Of a DNA stretch of 64,000 nucleotides, positions 24,915 to 36,602 are shown in pieces. The translations under genes were made by a program, and so were the position numbers. The notes under the pieces were generated by a model that was given only the letters and a program-made list of their open reading frames with translations, was not told the DNA's origin and did no database searches. Origin of the DNA: Torreya grandis. Taxonomy: Eukaryota; Streptophyta; Pinopsida; Cupressales; Taxaceae. The stretch covers positions 1-64,000 of the forward strand of contig JARHVA010004807.1 in NCBI GenBank assembly GCA_037957365.1, given 5' to 3'. Numbering within the stretch: position 1 is the stretch's first letter; each line of letters starts with the position of its first letter.

Positions 24915-26065
24915 TGTAGACATCCAATTCCTATGACTATTGTGCTGAAATTATCAATCTAAGCAATACTCTGTGACAAAACATAATCTAGACCAAAATC
25001 ACTAAAGTGTGCTAAATGGTACAAACTTGTCACGTACAAGTGCCGATTTAGGCTAATGTATCCCTAAATAGGGAAATGCATTTTATGTGATTATTATCTT
25101 TTCTCATATCACTTCAAGTCAAATTATGACCATGCAAAATGATGTTATAGACCACTGAATTCTTCTAATTTAGAAGCACACGTCACGTGCATGTGTTATT
25201 TCACATCCACAATGCTCGAACTAGGGTATTGTTTCATATGCAACTAACACCATCTTTTAATTATACTATAATCAAATTATGAGTCAACAAATTGACATTT
25301 CAACCATTTTGATTAAATGAACAACCAATTTCCAAAGAATTGTAGAAAATTAATTAAAACCACTTAAGCAAATTAAACCAAATCAAAAGCTTAAGTAAAA
25401 AATCCATGGAAGTTGTTAAATATCCATTTATTGTAAGTTCATTATTCAATTATGCATCACCCTATGACATCATCAATGGGGTGGCATCCATAAGCCATTA
25501 ATGGAACAAATATCAGGTTTAAGCCCTCTCATGCCTCATTAATGCCCCATTCTTCCAAATATTAATAGGGATATTTATGACTATCCCTCCAAAATTGAAT
25601 TGATCCATGGCCACACATCTTGATCTCAAGATGGATGGTCATGTTTGATTCTAATCATTTTCAAAAGGCTATAAATAAGTGAGACAAGACCACCATTTTT
25701 AAGATTCATTCATGAAAACTTATTATGCAAAAATTGTAATAGACAAGCTTCACCTATTTGCACCTATTGACCAAATTCATGAGCCTAAGCCATTGGTGCA
25801 CTAGGAAATGATGGAGGAGCATGATACTCTTTATTGACAAATACTTGGAGCACTAAATCTAGGGAAAATCATGCTTCTTAGCTGCTCTTATAAGGAGTGA
25901 CACTCTTTGGAAGGTTTGATCGTATATGCCTTTCTTAAATAGCTCTTAGATTTCCTTAGAAATACCCCTTGAGGGAGTAATCTCAGCATGTTGTGTCCTC
26001 TATGCTTATTTTGAATTTTTATCTACTAACACATGAATTAACTTACTTTGTAATCTTATTCTACA
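24915..26065 (+). repeat. 5' LTR of Tat-like element (1151 bp)
   Basis: Starts TGTAGACATCCAATTC and ends TTATTCTACA. It aligns over its whole length with 47265-48416. Confidence 0.85.
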
Positions 26066-26086
26066 TTTTGGCATGCCCAGTGGGAC
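26066..26086 (+). other. Primer-binding-site region of Tat-like element
   Basis: TTTTGGCATGCCCAGTGGGA follows the LTR end, resembling the TTTGGCGCC...GGGGA primer regions of plant Ty3 elements. The tRNA was not assigned. Confidence 0.5.
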
Positions 26087-27029
26087 ACACATCCCGTACA
26101 ACCAAGGATATTATTATGCAACTCTTATTTTTGTTAATAGATGCTTAATAATCTTTAAAATCTAAGTTTTACCTTCATTTTTAATGTATTTTATTTTTTT
26201 TAGTGACACACATTTCACATAGAGATCAACATTGATTATCTCAGATCGACAGCAATCCTCCCAGAACTAGCATCGGTTACTATGTGAAGAATAGAACATG
26301 ACAAAGAATGTGATTAATGGGTTTTTCTTGAAGTTTTTTAGTTTTTATTCTATGTTTTAAAACTTGCATGTTATTTTCTTGACCTTTTTCTTACAGAATC
26401 TAGAAGGCTTTTGGTTTTTTACGCTTGTGCTAATAGCTTTTTTGTGAAAAATTGTATTGTATTTTCTAGTGTATTTACAAAAATCGATGTCTATTTTTGT
26501 CAACTAGCATTGACCCCTCTACAAACCATTTGACACCAATTTATGTGAACTAATATCGATCCTTGTGTGGATCAACATCAATCTCTGAGATATAAAAATA
26601 GAAACCTAAGAGCTTATTTTGAAATCTTGTTTTCTCATTTAATTTTGGGCTTCTAAGCAAGTATAAACCCTCTAAAAAGTATAGGACCTAAGATGTAAAA
26701 AGGGCCAAGTTTGAATGTGGTTAAATCTTGAACATTTTGTTTGGTGTTGTTTTCATGCTTAGTTGTTTTGTGAAGTTTTTTGCAAGTTTTTAATTAAGGC
26801 CGAGGAGCCAAAATTTCACAACACATCTCACTTTGGTGTAATAAAATAAACTCTGACACTTTGATACATACTCTTCAGAGTTATTTTGTTTTATGCTTGT
26901 TCTTTCAAAGTTGTTTATTTTCACAAAATGATTGATGCATGTATGCTCTCCCCCCATCCCCTTTAGGGAACTCGGGTGATCAAAATCACTGTTTATTTTC
27001 CTTAGTTTATTTTAGTTCAAAATCAAGAA
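26087..27029 (+). other. Leader of Tat-like element, possibly with another decayed insertion
   Basis: Non-coding. Weak GATC/ATCGATGTC-like words at 26240-26270 and 26485-26590 resemble decayed versions of the copia LTR palindromes, so part may be a very old related LTR. Confidence 0.35.
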
Positions 27030-27034
27030 AATAA

Positions 27035-27719
27035 TGTTAAGGTGTGGAGCTAAAACCTTCACCAAATGAGCGAGTGCAAAAGTTGCAAGAGTTACATAGT
27101 CACCGGCATCGATCAGAAGCGACCGACGTCAGTCAGGAGTCGACTAGGAGATGCTGGCGTCGGTCATGATCGGCCGACGTCGATCATAGGTAGACAGGCA
27201 GGGACCGATGTCAGTCACCTGTGCGTCCAGAATGCTATTTCTGTGGACATAACAGAATGTTTGCATGGTAGGATTAAGTGTTAGTCTTAAGTCCGCATCT
27301 CTATTTTTAGTAAGACTATTTAGAGCCCTTGATTAGGAGGTGCATCTAATGGCTATAATTGTATGCTCATGTTTCCTAATTATTATATATAGGATTAGAT
27401 CTTCATAGCTTATGGAATTGAACAGTACAAGATTGTATATGTGTGTCAATCCAGGTTGTTGGAATTGATTGTAATTGAGAGAGAGAACTCTTGAGGGAAA
27501 GAGATCTAGAAAGAGATCTGTACATCTGAGAGAGGTGTGGAAGAAAAGAAGTTTCTTCAATTGTATTCCTTCTGTAAAGAGTTTAATACAAGTTTTCAGG
27601 GTGGTTTCTTGTATCTCTTATTGTTTGCTATTTATGATTCTAGTTGCTTATCATTCTGGTTTAATTCCGTATTTAATTTCTTTCATATAGTAATCAACAT
27701 TGTTGGTTGATCCCCAAAA
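27035..27719 (+). mobile_element. Solo LTR of the copia family (685 bp)
   Basis: Starts TGTTAAGGTGTGGAGC and ends GGTTGATCCCCAAAA (CAACA with one change). It is flanked by a perfect duplication AATAA (27030-27034 and 27720-27724). The sequence matches, in inverted orientation, the LTRs of the copia element at 31009-36597. No internal region is present, so it arose by LTR-LTR recombination. A TATA-like ATTATATATAGG lies near 27381. Confidence 0.9.
27100..27225. promoter_or_regulatory. Cluster of ACCGAC/GACGTC words in solo LTR
   Basis: About five degenerate copies of the palindromic word lie upstream of the TATA-like site near 27381. They share the DRE/CRT core ACCGAC and the C-box core GACGTC. 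Function is inferred. Confidence 0.4.
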
Positions 27720-27724
27720 AATAA

Positions 27725-29314
27725 CATCATTAAGGCCTTCCCCAAATCCATATGAGTTGGGTGAGCCAAATGCGACCCTAAAGTCTTTTCACTTGTATTT
27801 TATTTTTATGCATTTTGGCTTGTGAGCGGGAGTTCATAGCCTCCTCACAAGTTCTCTAAAGAAGTATTGACCTAAGAATTCATCTCCCATCATCATTTCA
27901 ACCCCACTTGATGTTGGGGTATATAAATTCAGGGCAACCCACTGGGATGCTTATTTTGAGTGGTTAAAACAAGTTTCATTAATGGTACTCCACCTTGAAC
28001 CATAGGTGGAATTTGGACAACGCACTATACTGATCAAGTGACAAATGTAGTGGTTGTGAAAAAGACAAGACCTCTTCACAATAGGATGATTTGGGTGGAT
28101 CTAATTGACATGAATGCATCTCTAGTGCTAACCACACTTGGGACTATCTAGACGTGGAAAAATTTAGTTTTAGAACAACCCCACTTGTCAGGAACATACT
28201 ATTGATGCAGGGCAAGAAGCCCAAAGTTATATGTTATTGTACAATCTCTTGAGAGAAGGGGGATTATAAAAACCCTACTTATTCATGCACTTTTATTTTT
28301 GGATTAACAATTAAAATCCTCTCAAGAGCTTGTATATAGATGGAATTCAATAGTATCATGTAACCTTGTCAAATTTAGGACTTTAGACGTTACACTTAGG
28401 TGTTTTATCATTTTATATTTTACTTGGTATTTTCAAGTCTAAAACTATTTGAAAACTAAAACACGTCATAAATCCAAAACACTTTGTTATACACCATTAT
28501 ATTTTAACAAAAAGGTGTTACGTTAACCAAATCAAAATCACTTTTTACCTTGTTCAAAACATCATTTTGAACATTGTGTTTAAATTTTATAAACAACATT
28601 ATCATGCTATCCATTTGATTCTAGACCATTTACCCATTTTATAAAATCTCAAAGTCCTTCATTTTTAATCTAAATTCAAAATCTCACCTTTTTAAGTTCT
28701 AGGCCAAGGTGTTATTTGTTTGCCTTTCGCACTTGGTTTGAGTAAACTTAGGTACAATTTCCCATTTGGATTGAAGGTCATTACATAGACTCATCATCAT
28801 TTTTATTCACATTTTAGACTTAGATTATCTTGCATTCACTCACACTCTAAGTTATTGGACCATTCTACATCTTATTACCATGTGGTGGCATTGTGTTCCA
28901 TGTTTGGTTTTAACTTTATACTTAAGAGTTCTTATGTTAATTCACATTTTGAGCTTCGTGGTTCGTATTGTTATCTTCCTAATTAAAAGTACCCTCTTCT
29001 AATTTTTTAGTCACAACTCATAATAGTTGTATCTAGCTTTTATGGTATTAATGTATCTTTGACCTAAGTTTGTTATGCTAGCTTTCACTTTAGGTTCCAA
29101 ATTTATCCTACCCTCTTCTAATTTAATGATTTTAACCCACCAAAGTTGAGTAAATTCATAACCATTTCTTCTAATTGTGTGGTACTACGCCATTTATTTT
29201 ATTATAGTCTCATCTTACCATGTCATTTTTTTGAAAAAATCCAAAACACACCTTTTTAATGTTTTCAAAACACATTCCACATCTTATCAAACCTAGAGAA
29301 CAAATCTTCTAAGC
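27725..29314 (+). other. Non-coding leader of Tat-like element
   Basis: About 1.6 kb between the solo LTR and the gag start, with stops in all frames and no recognisable domain. Confidence 0.5.
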
Positions 29315-30424
29315 ATGACACAAATGTATACTCGTAGTGGGGTCTCTTATGACCCTAGATATGAGGAAGAGCATTTTTATGAAAAACAGGATAACTCAAT
29401 TATGTTTTAAGATATCCCAACAACTGTAGGATCTGAAGAATACTATTTTGAACATCAACCCTTAAAAATCAAATATGAATCCCTCATAAGGTTGATAGAA
29501 TCAGGTGTTAGGTTGTCATCAAATTTCCCTATGGAATACTTGCACACATTGGTTAGGGTAAAAGAGAAACATTAAGAACAATCCCTCCTTCATATTTCAA
29601 AATCCAGCATTGCTTATTCTATCAAAGGAAAGGAAGCACTCATAGAGTCAGCACCCAATGATCAAGATTTTACTACCAAGATCAAGAAAATAAGTCAATG
29701 ATACACAGACTAGTTTATCACAAAACTAACTAACTCTTTGGCTGCCACTTTGTTATATAAAAATGCTTTTAAATAACAAGAGAATGTGGTAGAAAAAATA
29801 CAACATACTCTAGTTGATAACACATCTACAATAGATCATGGCATCTCAATTGAACAAAACAAGCCTAAAGAGGTTTCACAACATGCTTCACCAAACATAG
29901 AAAATACATTTTTCAATCACCAAGAGACTCTTGTTCCTTCACAGAATTAAGGGACAAAAAATGTAGTACATATTGAGGGCATTATTCAAAACACTTTGGC
30001 AAGTTCCTCCCAAGAAACATGTACTTTGATGAATCAACCATAGACCCCTCAAAATCAATAAAACACTTATAATTCATAGTGGTAGCTTTCAGGGAACATT
30101 TATCAACCTAAGAATCAATAGCTAACCTAATTAACTCAAGGAGTAAACCAAAACAAAGTTGCATATTTTAGGGTTTATATCCCTAATAAAACAATGTAAT
30201 AGGAGAACATATCACCCCAAAAAAATTATATTCCACTTAAAAATGCTCCAAACATGCAGGAGTGGAATTCAATGAAAGAAATCATGTCAAAATTGGAGAT
30301 GGGAAACTGAGTCAAGAAATACAAGTTTGGAAAGATATGTCCGTATCCATTAGACTTGGGTATTATTCAAGTCCCCTTTCCACCTCATTTTGAGGCACCC
30401 AAATTTGACAAATACAAAGAGAAG
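29315..30424 (+). pseudogene. Tat-like gag, N-terminal part
   Basis: The frame starts at ATG 29315 (MTQMYTRSGVSYDPRYEEEH) and is broken by more than ten stops. The capsid start VPFPPHFEAPKFDKYKEK (about 30371-30424) is typical of Tat gag. The coding sequence is cut exactly after KYKEK by a solo LTR and resumes with GNPCEYIQAFF at 30944. Gag forms the virus-like particle of the element. It is not functional. Confidence 0.75.
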
Positions 30425-30938
30425 TGATCCAGGCAAAACTTCAAGTGATGGTTCTACCCTAATTGGTGGCAAAACTTTCAGGAGCCATAACTTTTGTACC
30501 ATAGCTCCGTTTGAACCGTTGGAAAGCTAATAATGAGGATAAAGTGATGAGATGTCAAAAATCTATGCTAAATGGTTTTTGACACCTAAAAACACAATGG
30601 AAGTGTCCCAAATTTCAATTTTAATAGTGTAGTCTAAAAATAATAAGTTTCTAAAAATAGTAATTTCTCAAATTTTGTAATGTTGTAAATCATGTAATTC
30701 AAACCAATTAATCTCCCTCAATATTGGTGAGCTTCCACATCCTCCTCCTACCTTCAAATTATGTATAAAAATATATGTATCTTGAAAAGGAGATTAGACA
30801 TCTCTTCCCAGAGATAAGCATATGTTTTCTACAATTTTGTGAGTAATAAAACATCTCTTCCCAAAGATAGCATTATATGATTGTGTTATTTTGTGTTCTT
30901 TAATTATCTTTTAGCCAAAACCTCTGATTTTTGGATCA
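30425..30938 (+). mobile_element. Solo LTR inserted in Tat gag (514 bp)
   Basis: Ends are a perfect 7-bp inverted pair TGATCCA...TGGATCA. Flanks AGAAG (30420-30424) and ATAAG (30939-30943) form a 5-bp duplication with one mismatch. Removing the segment and one duplication restores the gag reading KYKEK-GNPCEY, which independently confirms the borders. The orientation is arbitrary because the family is not identified; a plus-strand TATA-like TATGTATAAAAATA lies near 30760. Confidence 0.85.
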
Positions 30939-30942
30939 ATAA

Positions 30943-31008
30943 GGGTAACCCTTGTGAATATATTCAAGCATTTTTTTATTGTGCCAAGAGATAGCTTATA
31001 GTAGTGTT
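30943..31008 (+). pseudogene. Tat gag segment between two insertions
   Basis: GNPCEYIQAFFYC then, after a one-base shift, CQEIAYS, continuing across the copia insertion to 36598. This short island fixes the order of events: both insertions landed in gag. Confidence 0.7.
31004..31008. repeat. Target-site duplication GTGTT (left copy)
   Basis: Identical to 36598-36602. Confidence 0.85.
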
Positions 31009-31691
31009 TGTTGGGGATCAACCAACAATGTTGATTACTATATGAAAGCAATTAAATATGGAATTAAACCAGAATGATAAGTAACTAGAATCAGAAATAG
31101 CAAAGAACAAGAGATACAAGAAACCACCCTGAAAACTTGTATTAAACTCTTTACAGAAGGAATACAATTGAAGAAACTTCTTTTCTTCCACACCTCTCTT
31201 AGATGAAAAGATCTCTTTCTAGATCTCTTTCCCTCAAGAGTTCTCTCTCTCAATTACAATCAATTCCAAAAACCTGGATTGATACACATACAATCTTGTA
31301 CTATTCTATTCAATAAGCTAAGAAGATCTAATCCTATATATAATAGTAGGAAACATGAGCATACAATTACAGCCATTAGATGCACCTCCTAATCAAGGGC
31401 TCTAAACAGTCTTACTAAAGATAGAGATGCAGACTTAAGACTAACACTTAATCCTATCATGCAAACATTCTGTTCTATCCATGGAAATAGCATTTTGGAT
31501 GCACAGATGACCAACATCGGTCCCTACCTGTCTGCCTGTGACTGACGTCGGCCGATCCATGACCGACGTCGGCATCTCCCAGTTGACTCCTAACCGACAT
31601 CGGTTGCTCATGACCGACGTCGGTGACTATGTAATTCCTGCAACTTCTGCACTCGCTCATTTGGTGAAGCTTTTAGCTCCACACCTTAACA
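31009..31691 (-). repeat. 3' LTR of copia element (683 bp)
   Basis: The minus strand starts TGTTAAGGTGTGG and ends TCCCCAACA. Its palindrome cluster is at about 31538-31625. Confidence 0.95.
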
Positions 31692-31704
31692 ATCTCCCAC
31701 TTAG
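31692..31704 (-). other. Polypurine tract of copia element
   Basis: The minus strand reads CTAAGTGGGAGAT directly before the 3' LTR, the usual copia form. Confidence 0.75.
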
Positions 31705-31764
31705 AGATAAACAGCTGCACCAGTACCTATACAGCAACATCTTCTAGCTCCTCCATCTTCAAAC

Positions 31765-34700
31765 TCAATCATGAAGACCTACAAAAGTTGAATGAAGATT
31801 CAACTTCTCCTTTGTTACCAGCTTGGTTAACATATCAGTAGTTTTCTTATCTGTATGGATCTTCTCCAGCTTCAACTCACCATCCTCCAATACCTGTCTA
31901 ATAAAGTGGTACCTAAGCTGTATATGCTTTGTTATTGAATAAAAGGCCAAATTCTTAGCCAAATGAATTGCACTCTGACTATCACTGTATAATTTGCAAC
32001 TCTCTTGCTCCTTTCCAAGCTCTTCCATGAACCGTGTCATCCATATCGTCTCTTTGCTAGCCTCTGTGACTGCAATATATTCTGCTTCTGTAGTTAACAA
32101 GGCAACAACCTTCTGCAACTTTGATATCGAGCTAACCACCGTTCCACCAACAGTGAAAACATATCTTGTGGTGCTTCTTCTGCCATCCAAATCACCTGCC
32201 ATATCTAAATCTACATAACCATGTAGAGAAGAATCTAAACCTCCATAGCACAAATGCCTACTACTGGTCCCTCTCAGATATCTAAGGATCCACTGAACTG
32301 CTTTCCAGTGCTCCTTCCCTGGATTGGCCATATACTTACAACTCCCATTGCTTGGGAAATATCCAGTCTAGTACATACCATTGCATACATTAAACTCCCT
32401 ACTACGGAAGCATATGGAACTCTACTCATGTACTCTACCTCATCATGTGAATTAGGACATTGTTCTTTACTCAATTTAAAATGTCCAACCAAAGGTGTGC
32501 TTACCGGTTTTGCATCCTGCATATTGAACCGTTTCAACACCTTGTTCACATAATCCTCTTGAGACAAAATCAACCTATGATTTTTCCTGTCTCTCTTGAT
32601 ACTTATGCCAAGGATTTTCTTTGCTGCTCCCAAATCCTTCATGGCAAATGTGTGAGCTAATTTCACCTTAAGCTCAGAGATATCCTGCATGTGTGATCCT
32701 GCAACCAGCATATCATCTACATACAACAACAGAATAATATATCTACCATTATCCAATCTCTTAAAATACACACAATGGTCAGATTGACACCTACTATAGC
32801 CATGCTCAGTCATAAACCTGTCAAATCTTAAATACCATTGTCTAGGAGCTTGCTTGAGACCATACAAGCTTTTCTTCAATCTGCACACTAACTTCTCCTT
32901 ACCTTTGACCTCAAATCCTTCCAGCTGATCCATATATATTTCCTCATCCAAATCTCCATGAAGAAACGTTGTCTTAACATCAAGCTGCTCAAGATGCAAA
33001 TCCTCAATAGCAACTAAAGACAATACAGTCCGTATAGAAGTCATTTTAACAACAAGAGAAAAAATCTCACCAAAATCAATACCTAGTTTTTGTGCAAATC
33101 CTTTCACTACTAATCTGGCCTTATATCTCATCTGTCCATTCTCACCTTCCTTCAATCTATAGATCCATCTATTCTTCAGTGTCTTCTTTCCTACTGGCAA
33201 CTCAACCAAATCCCATGTTTGGTTATCTTTCAAGGAATCAATTTCCTCATTCATGCCTAGCTCCCACTGATTATTGGATTCCACCTGTATTGCTTCATCA
33301 AAACTCTCTGGTTCTCCACCATTAGTAAGCAATAAATAGAATAATGAAGGGGAATATCGAATTGGAGGTTTACTTACCCTTTCTGACCTCCTAATGGGCA
33401 TCTGAGACTCATTCACAACACGTTGTCCACCCAAATTCTCTGATAGTGACCGACCTCAGTCACTTCTAGGCCTGTAACTGGCTGTCATTGGTTCTGCCTG
33501 ACTGATGTTAGTTCCTGCCTGACTGACATCGGTCACTATATGACCGACATCGGTTCTTGTATTGCCGACATCAGTTCCTTCTTGACCGACATCGGTCTCT
33601 GTGTTTTCCTGTCTGTGATTATTCTTTCCTATGACCTCATTTTGGACCGTCACCTCATCCAATTCTCCATTGCTCTACCCAGATTGATTCAGCTTCTAAA
33701 GCTGATCACTATACATCACTTTTTCATTGAAAACAACATCACGGCTCCTAATTATCTTGTTAGTTCCTAGATTCCAAAAATGGAATCCGAAATCATCAGA
33801 GCCATAACCAATAAATGTGCACCTCATAGACTTAGCATCCAGCTTCTTTTTATTTTCCTTATCAACGTGCACAAAAGCTTCACAACCAAAAACTTTGAGA
33901 AATGAGAGATCTACCTTTTTATCTGTCCATGCCTCTTCTAGAATTCCACCATCCAGCGTTGTAGAGGGTCCTCTGTTAATCAGATAAACTACAGTATCCA
34001 CAACTTCTACCCAAAACTCTAAGGGCAAACCAGCATGCAATCTCATACACCTTACACGCTCCATTACTGTTCTATTCATCCTTTCAGCAACTCCATTTTG
34101 CTGAGGTGTCCTTGGAACCATCCTTTGCCTACGTATTCCATGCATATAACAATACCAGTTGAACTTGTAGCTACAGAACTCACCACCATTGTCAGATCTC
34201 AGGCACTTCAATCTCCTGCCTATTTCATTCTCAACCATAGCTTTCCAAATCTTAAAAGTGTCAAAAACATCAAATTTCTTCTTTATACAATAGATCCATA
34301 CCTTTCTTGTAGCATCATCTATGAAAAAAACATAGTACTGTGATCCTCCAATAGAAGCAACTTGAGCCAGTCCCCACACGTCTATGTGAACAAGCTCTAA
34401 TTTGTGCTTCTTCTTTGTTGACTCAGTCTTGAGAAAACTCACCCTCTTCTATTTTCCAAAAATATAGTGCTCACAAAAATCTAGATCTATGCTTTTCAAA
34501 TCTGAAAGCTTACCTTTTGACTTAAGAATAGACATTCCCTTCTCACTCATGTGGCTGAGCCTAGAGTGCCACAACTTTGCATCCACATCTAAAGTAGATA
34601 ATACAGAAGGAGAATTATCAGTAATACAATTACATAAATATAGAGTACCTACTCTCTTACCTCTAGCCAATACAAGTGCACCCTTGGTCACCTTCCAAGA

Positions 34701-35850
34701 TTCAGCTGTGAGAGTTACTGTACAACCCTCATCCCCTAACTTTCCTGTAGAAATCAAATTCTTCTTCAAGCTGGGAACATGCATGACATCTCTCAACACC
34801 CATGTGTTGCCATTCTGCATTTTCAGCTGCACTTTTCCTTTGCCAACAATTTTACAAGGCTCATCATCCCCTAAATAAACTATTCCAAAATCTCCATGGA
34901 CATAGTCACTAAAATATTCTCTATTAGGGGTTGCATGGAAAGATGCACCAGAATCTAAAACCCAAGATTCTATATTGTTATGCAAAGAGAATATAAGAGC
35001 ATCTTGTGCAATACCTGCAACTTTTGCTTCTTCCTTACCTTCATGCTGATTGTCTTCTTTAGGCTTTGACCAGCAATCTTTGCTTATGTGCCCTATCTTT
35101 CCACAATTCCAGCATTGTGGCTTCCTGCCATTTTTGGATTTAGATCTACCTCTCATCTTTGACTTAGACCTTGATCTCCCTTTCTTGTCCTTCTCTTTTT
35201 GTCTTCCCCTGCTCTCAAAACTTAAAGCATTCCCTGATGTTTCCTCTGTGCTTTTCCTATGAATTTATTCATTCAAGATTACACTAACAACATCCTCTAC
35301 TTTTAAAATATTTGAAGCAAATGCAGTATTACTAACTGCCATTACCAAGCTATGCCAACTTTGAGGCAAAGAACAAAATATTAAAAGAGACTTAATTTCA
35401 TCATCAAACACTATTTTTACTGAATTTAATTGATTTACAATTCCATGGAAATCATTTAGATGATTAGATACATATCCACCTTCCTGTATTTACAAATTAA
35501 ATAACTGCTTCATAAGATATACCTTATTTGAAGCTGAGGGTTTTTCATATAAATTTGCTAAAGTAGTCATCAACTCTATCGTTGACTTTGCCTATGATAA
35601 ATTAGATATCACAGTAGATGCCAGACTCAATCTTATAGATCCAAGAGCCTTTCTATCAAGAACTTCCCATTCTTCATCATCCATGTCTTTGGGCTTCTTT
35701 GAAACCCCACCTAACGGTAAGTATAGATCTTTCTGATACAGATAATCTTCTATCTGCATTCTCAATGTTGATAATTCTTGACATTAAACTTTTCCATTCT
35801 CAGTTTACTTTCTTCTACCATTGCTTTCTCCCACTCAAACAGAAATCCCT
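31765..35850 (-). pseudogene. Ty1/copia gag-pol polyprotein, lightly broken
   Basis: Minus-strand domains in order: gag (35240-35850, with EDYLYQKDLYLPLGG and one stop after STVISNLS), CCHC zinc knuckle CWNCGKIGHISKDC (about 35073-35114), protease WVLDSGASFHATP (about 34939-34977), integrase 33696-34442 with HIDVWG, RSDNGGEF and NGVAERMNRT supplying the D, D, E residues, reverse transcriptase 32274-33434 with YVDDMLVAG, and RNase H 31765-32331 with AEYIAVTEASKE, ending FVGLHD. Breaks: a stop near 34446 before the integrase frame, stops around 33435-33455 and 33663-33695 between integrase and RT, and a shift near 32300. Catalytic motifs are intact, so the copy is recently dead. The linker between integrase and RT carries a TDVG repeat (see findings). 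Confidence 0.92.
33520..33600. repeat. GACATCGGT-type repeats in copia coding linker
   Basis: Five or so spaced copies of (T/C)GACATCGGT/GACCGACATC lie between integrase and RT; on the minus strand they encode repeated TDVG or TDVS. They match the word repeated in the LTRs. Confidence 0.6.
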
Positions 35851-35910
35851 ATGAGTAACCTGTAATCAATACACACTAACCAGATCTGAAACACCTGTTA
35901 GTCAACCTGA

Positions 35911-35922
35911 GCTCTGATACCA
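35911..35922 (-). other. Primer-binding site, initiator tRNA-Met
   Basis: The minus strand reads TGGTATCAGAGC two bases after the 5' LTR, the canonical plant copia primer site. Confidence 0.9.
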
Positions 35923-35924
35923 CT

Positions 35925-36597
35925 TGTTGGGGATCAACCAACAATGTTGATTACTATATGAAAGTAATTAAATATGGAATTAAACCAGAATGATAAGTAA
36001 CTAGAATCAAAAATAGCAAAGAACAAGAGATACAAGAAACCACCCTGAAAACTTGTATTAAACTCTTTACATAAGGAATACAATTGAAGAAACTTCTTTT
36101 CTTCCACACCTCTCTCAGATGTATAGATCTCTTTTCCTCAAGAGTTATCTCTCTCAATTACAATCAATTCCAACAACCTAGATTGATACACATATACAAT
36201 CTTATACTATTCTATTCAATAAGCTAAGAAGATCTAATCCTATATATAATATTAGGAAACATGAGCATACAATTACAGCCATTAGATGCACCTCCTAATC
36301 AAGGGCTCTAAACAGTCTTACTAAAGATAGAGATGCGGACTTAAGACTAACAGTTAATTCTATCATGTAAACATTATGTTCTATCCATGGAAATAGCATT
36401 CTAGATGCACAGGTGACCGGCATCGGTCCCTGCTTGTCTGCCTGTGACCGACGTCGGCCGATCCATGACCGACGCTGACATATCCCAGTCGACTCCTAAC
36501 TGACGTCGGTCGCTCCCGATCGATGTCGGTGACTGTGTAATTCCTACAACTTCTGCACTCACTCATTTGGTGAAGCTTTTAGCTCCACACCTTGACA
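35925..36597 (-). repeat. 5' LTR of copia element (673 bp)
   Basis: It differs from the 3' LTR mainly by a 12-bp loss in the AGATCTCTTTC repeat near 36127 and scattered substitutions. TATA-like sequence on the minus strand at 36239-36250. Confidence 0.95.
36410..36535. promoter_or_regulatory. Cluster of ACCGAC/GACGTC words upstream of copia TATA
   Basis: About five copies of GACCGACGTCGG-like words lie in the U3 part of the 5' LTR, upstream of the TATA-like site. Presence is seen; an enhancer role through DREB or bZIP factors is inference. Confidence 0.45.
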
Positions 36598-36602
36598 GTG
36601 TT
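36598..36602. repeat. Target-site duplication GTGTT (right copy)
   Basis: Identical to 31004-31008; the interrupted gag frame continues from here. Confidence 0.85.

Larger units (their letters stand above)
31009..36597 (-). mobile_element. Complete Ty1/copia retrotransposon (5.6 kb), minus strand
   Basis: LTRs 31009-31691 and 35925-36597 end in TG/CA, with a perfect 5-bp duplication GTGTT (31004-31008 and 36598-36602). The primer site, polypurine tract and gag-protease-integrase-RT-RNase H order are all present. The LTRs are very alike, much closer than those of the host Tat element, so this is the youngest large insertion. Several stops and shifts break the polyprotein. Confidence 0.95.

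Noticed and set aside
27100..27225. Evenly spaced GACGTC-type repeats as a possible CRISPR array
   Set aside because: Units are short, degenerate and palindromic, spacers are similar in length only roughly, the setting is a plant LTR, and no cas gene is present.
31994..35262. Long plus-strand open frames (e.g. 32254-32553, 34035-34343, 34489-34878)
   Set aside because: They are antisense shadows of the copia polyprotein, whose domains are unmistakable on the minus strand.
35911..35922. tRNA-Met-like sequence as a possible tRNA gene (also at 11924 and 16155)
   Set aside because: Only 11-13 bases complementary to the tRNA 3' end are present, directly beside LTR ends, so these are primer-binding sites.
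36381..36566. TDVG-like small proteins encoded in LTRs (also 31475-31660 and 27066-27284)
   Set aside because: These frames are translations of the palindrome clusters upstream of the LTR TATA box; there is no evidence that they are transcribed as coding sequence.
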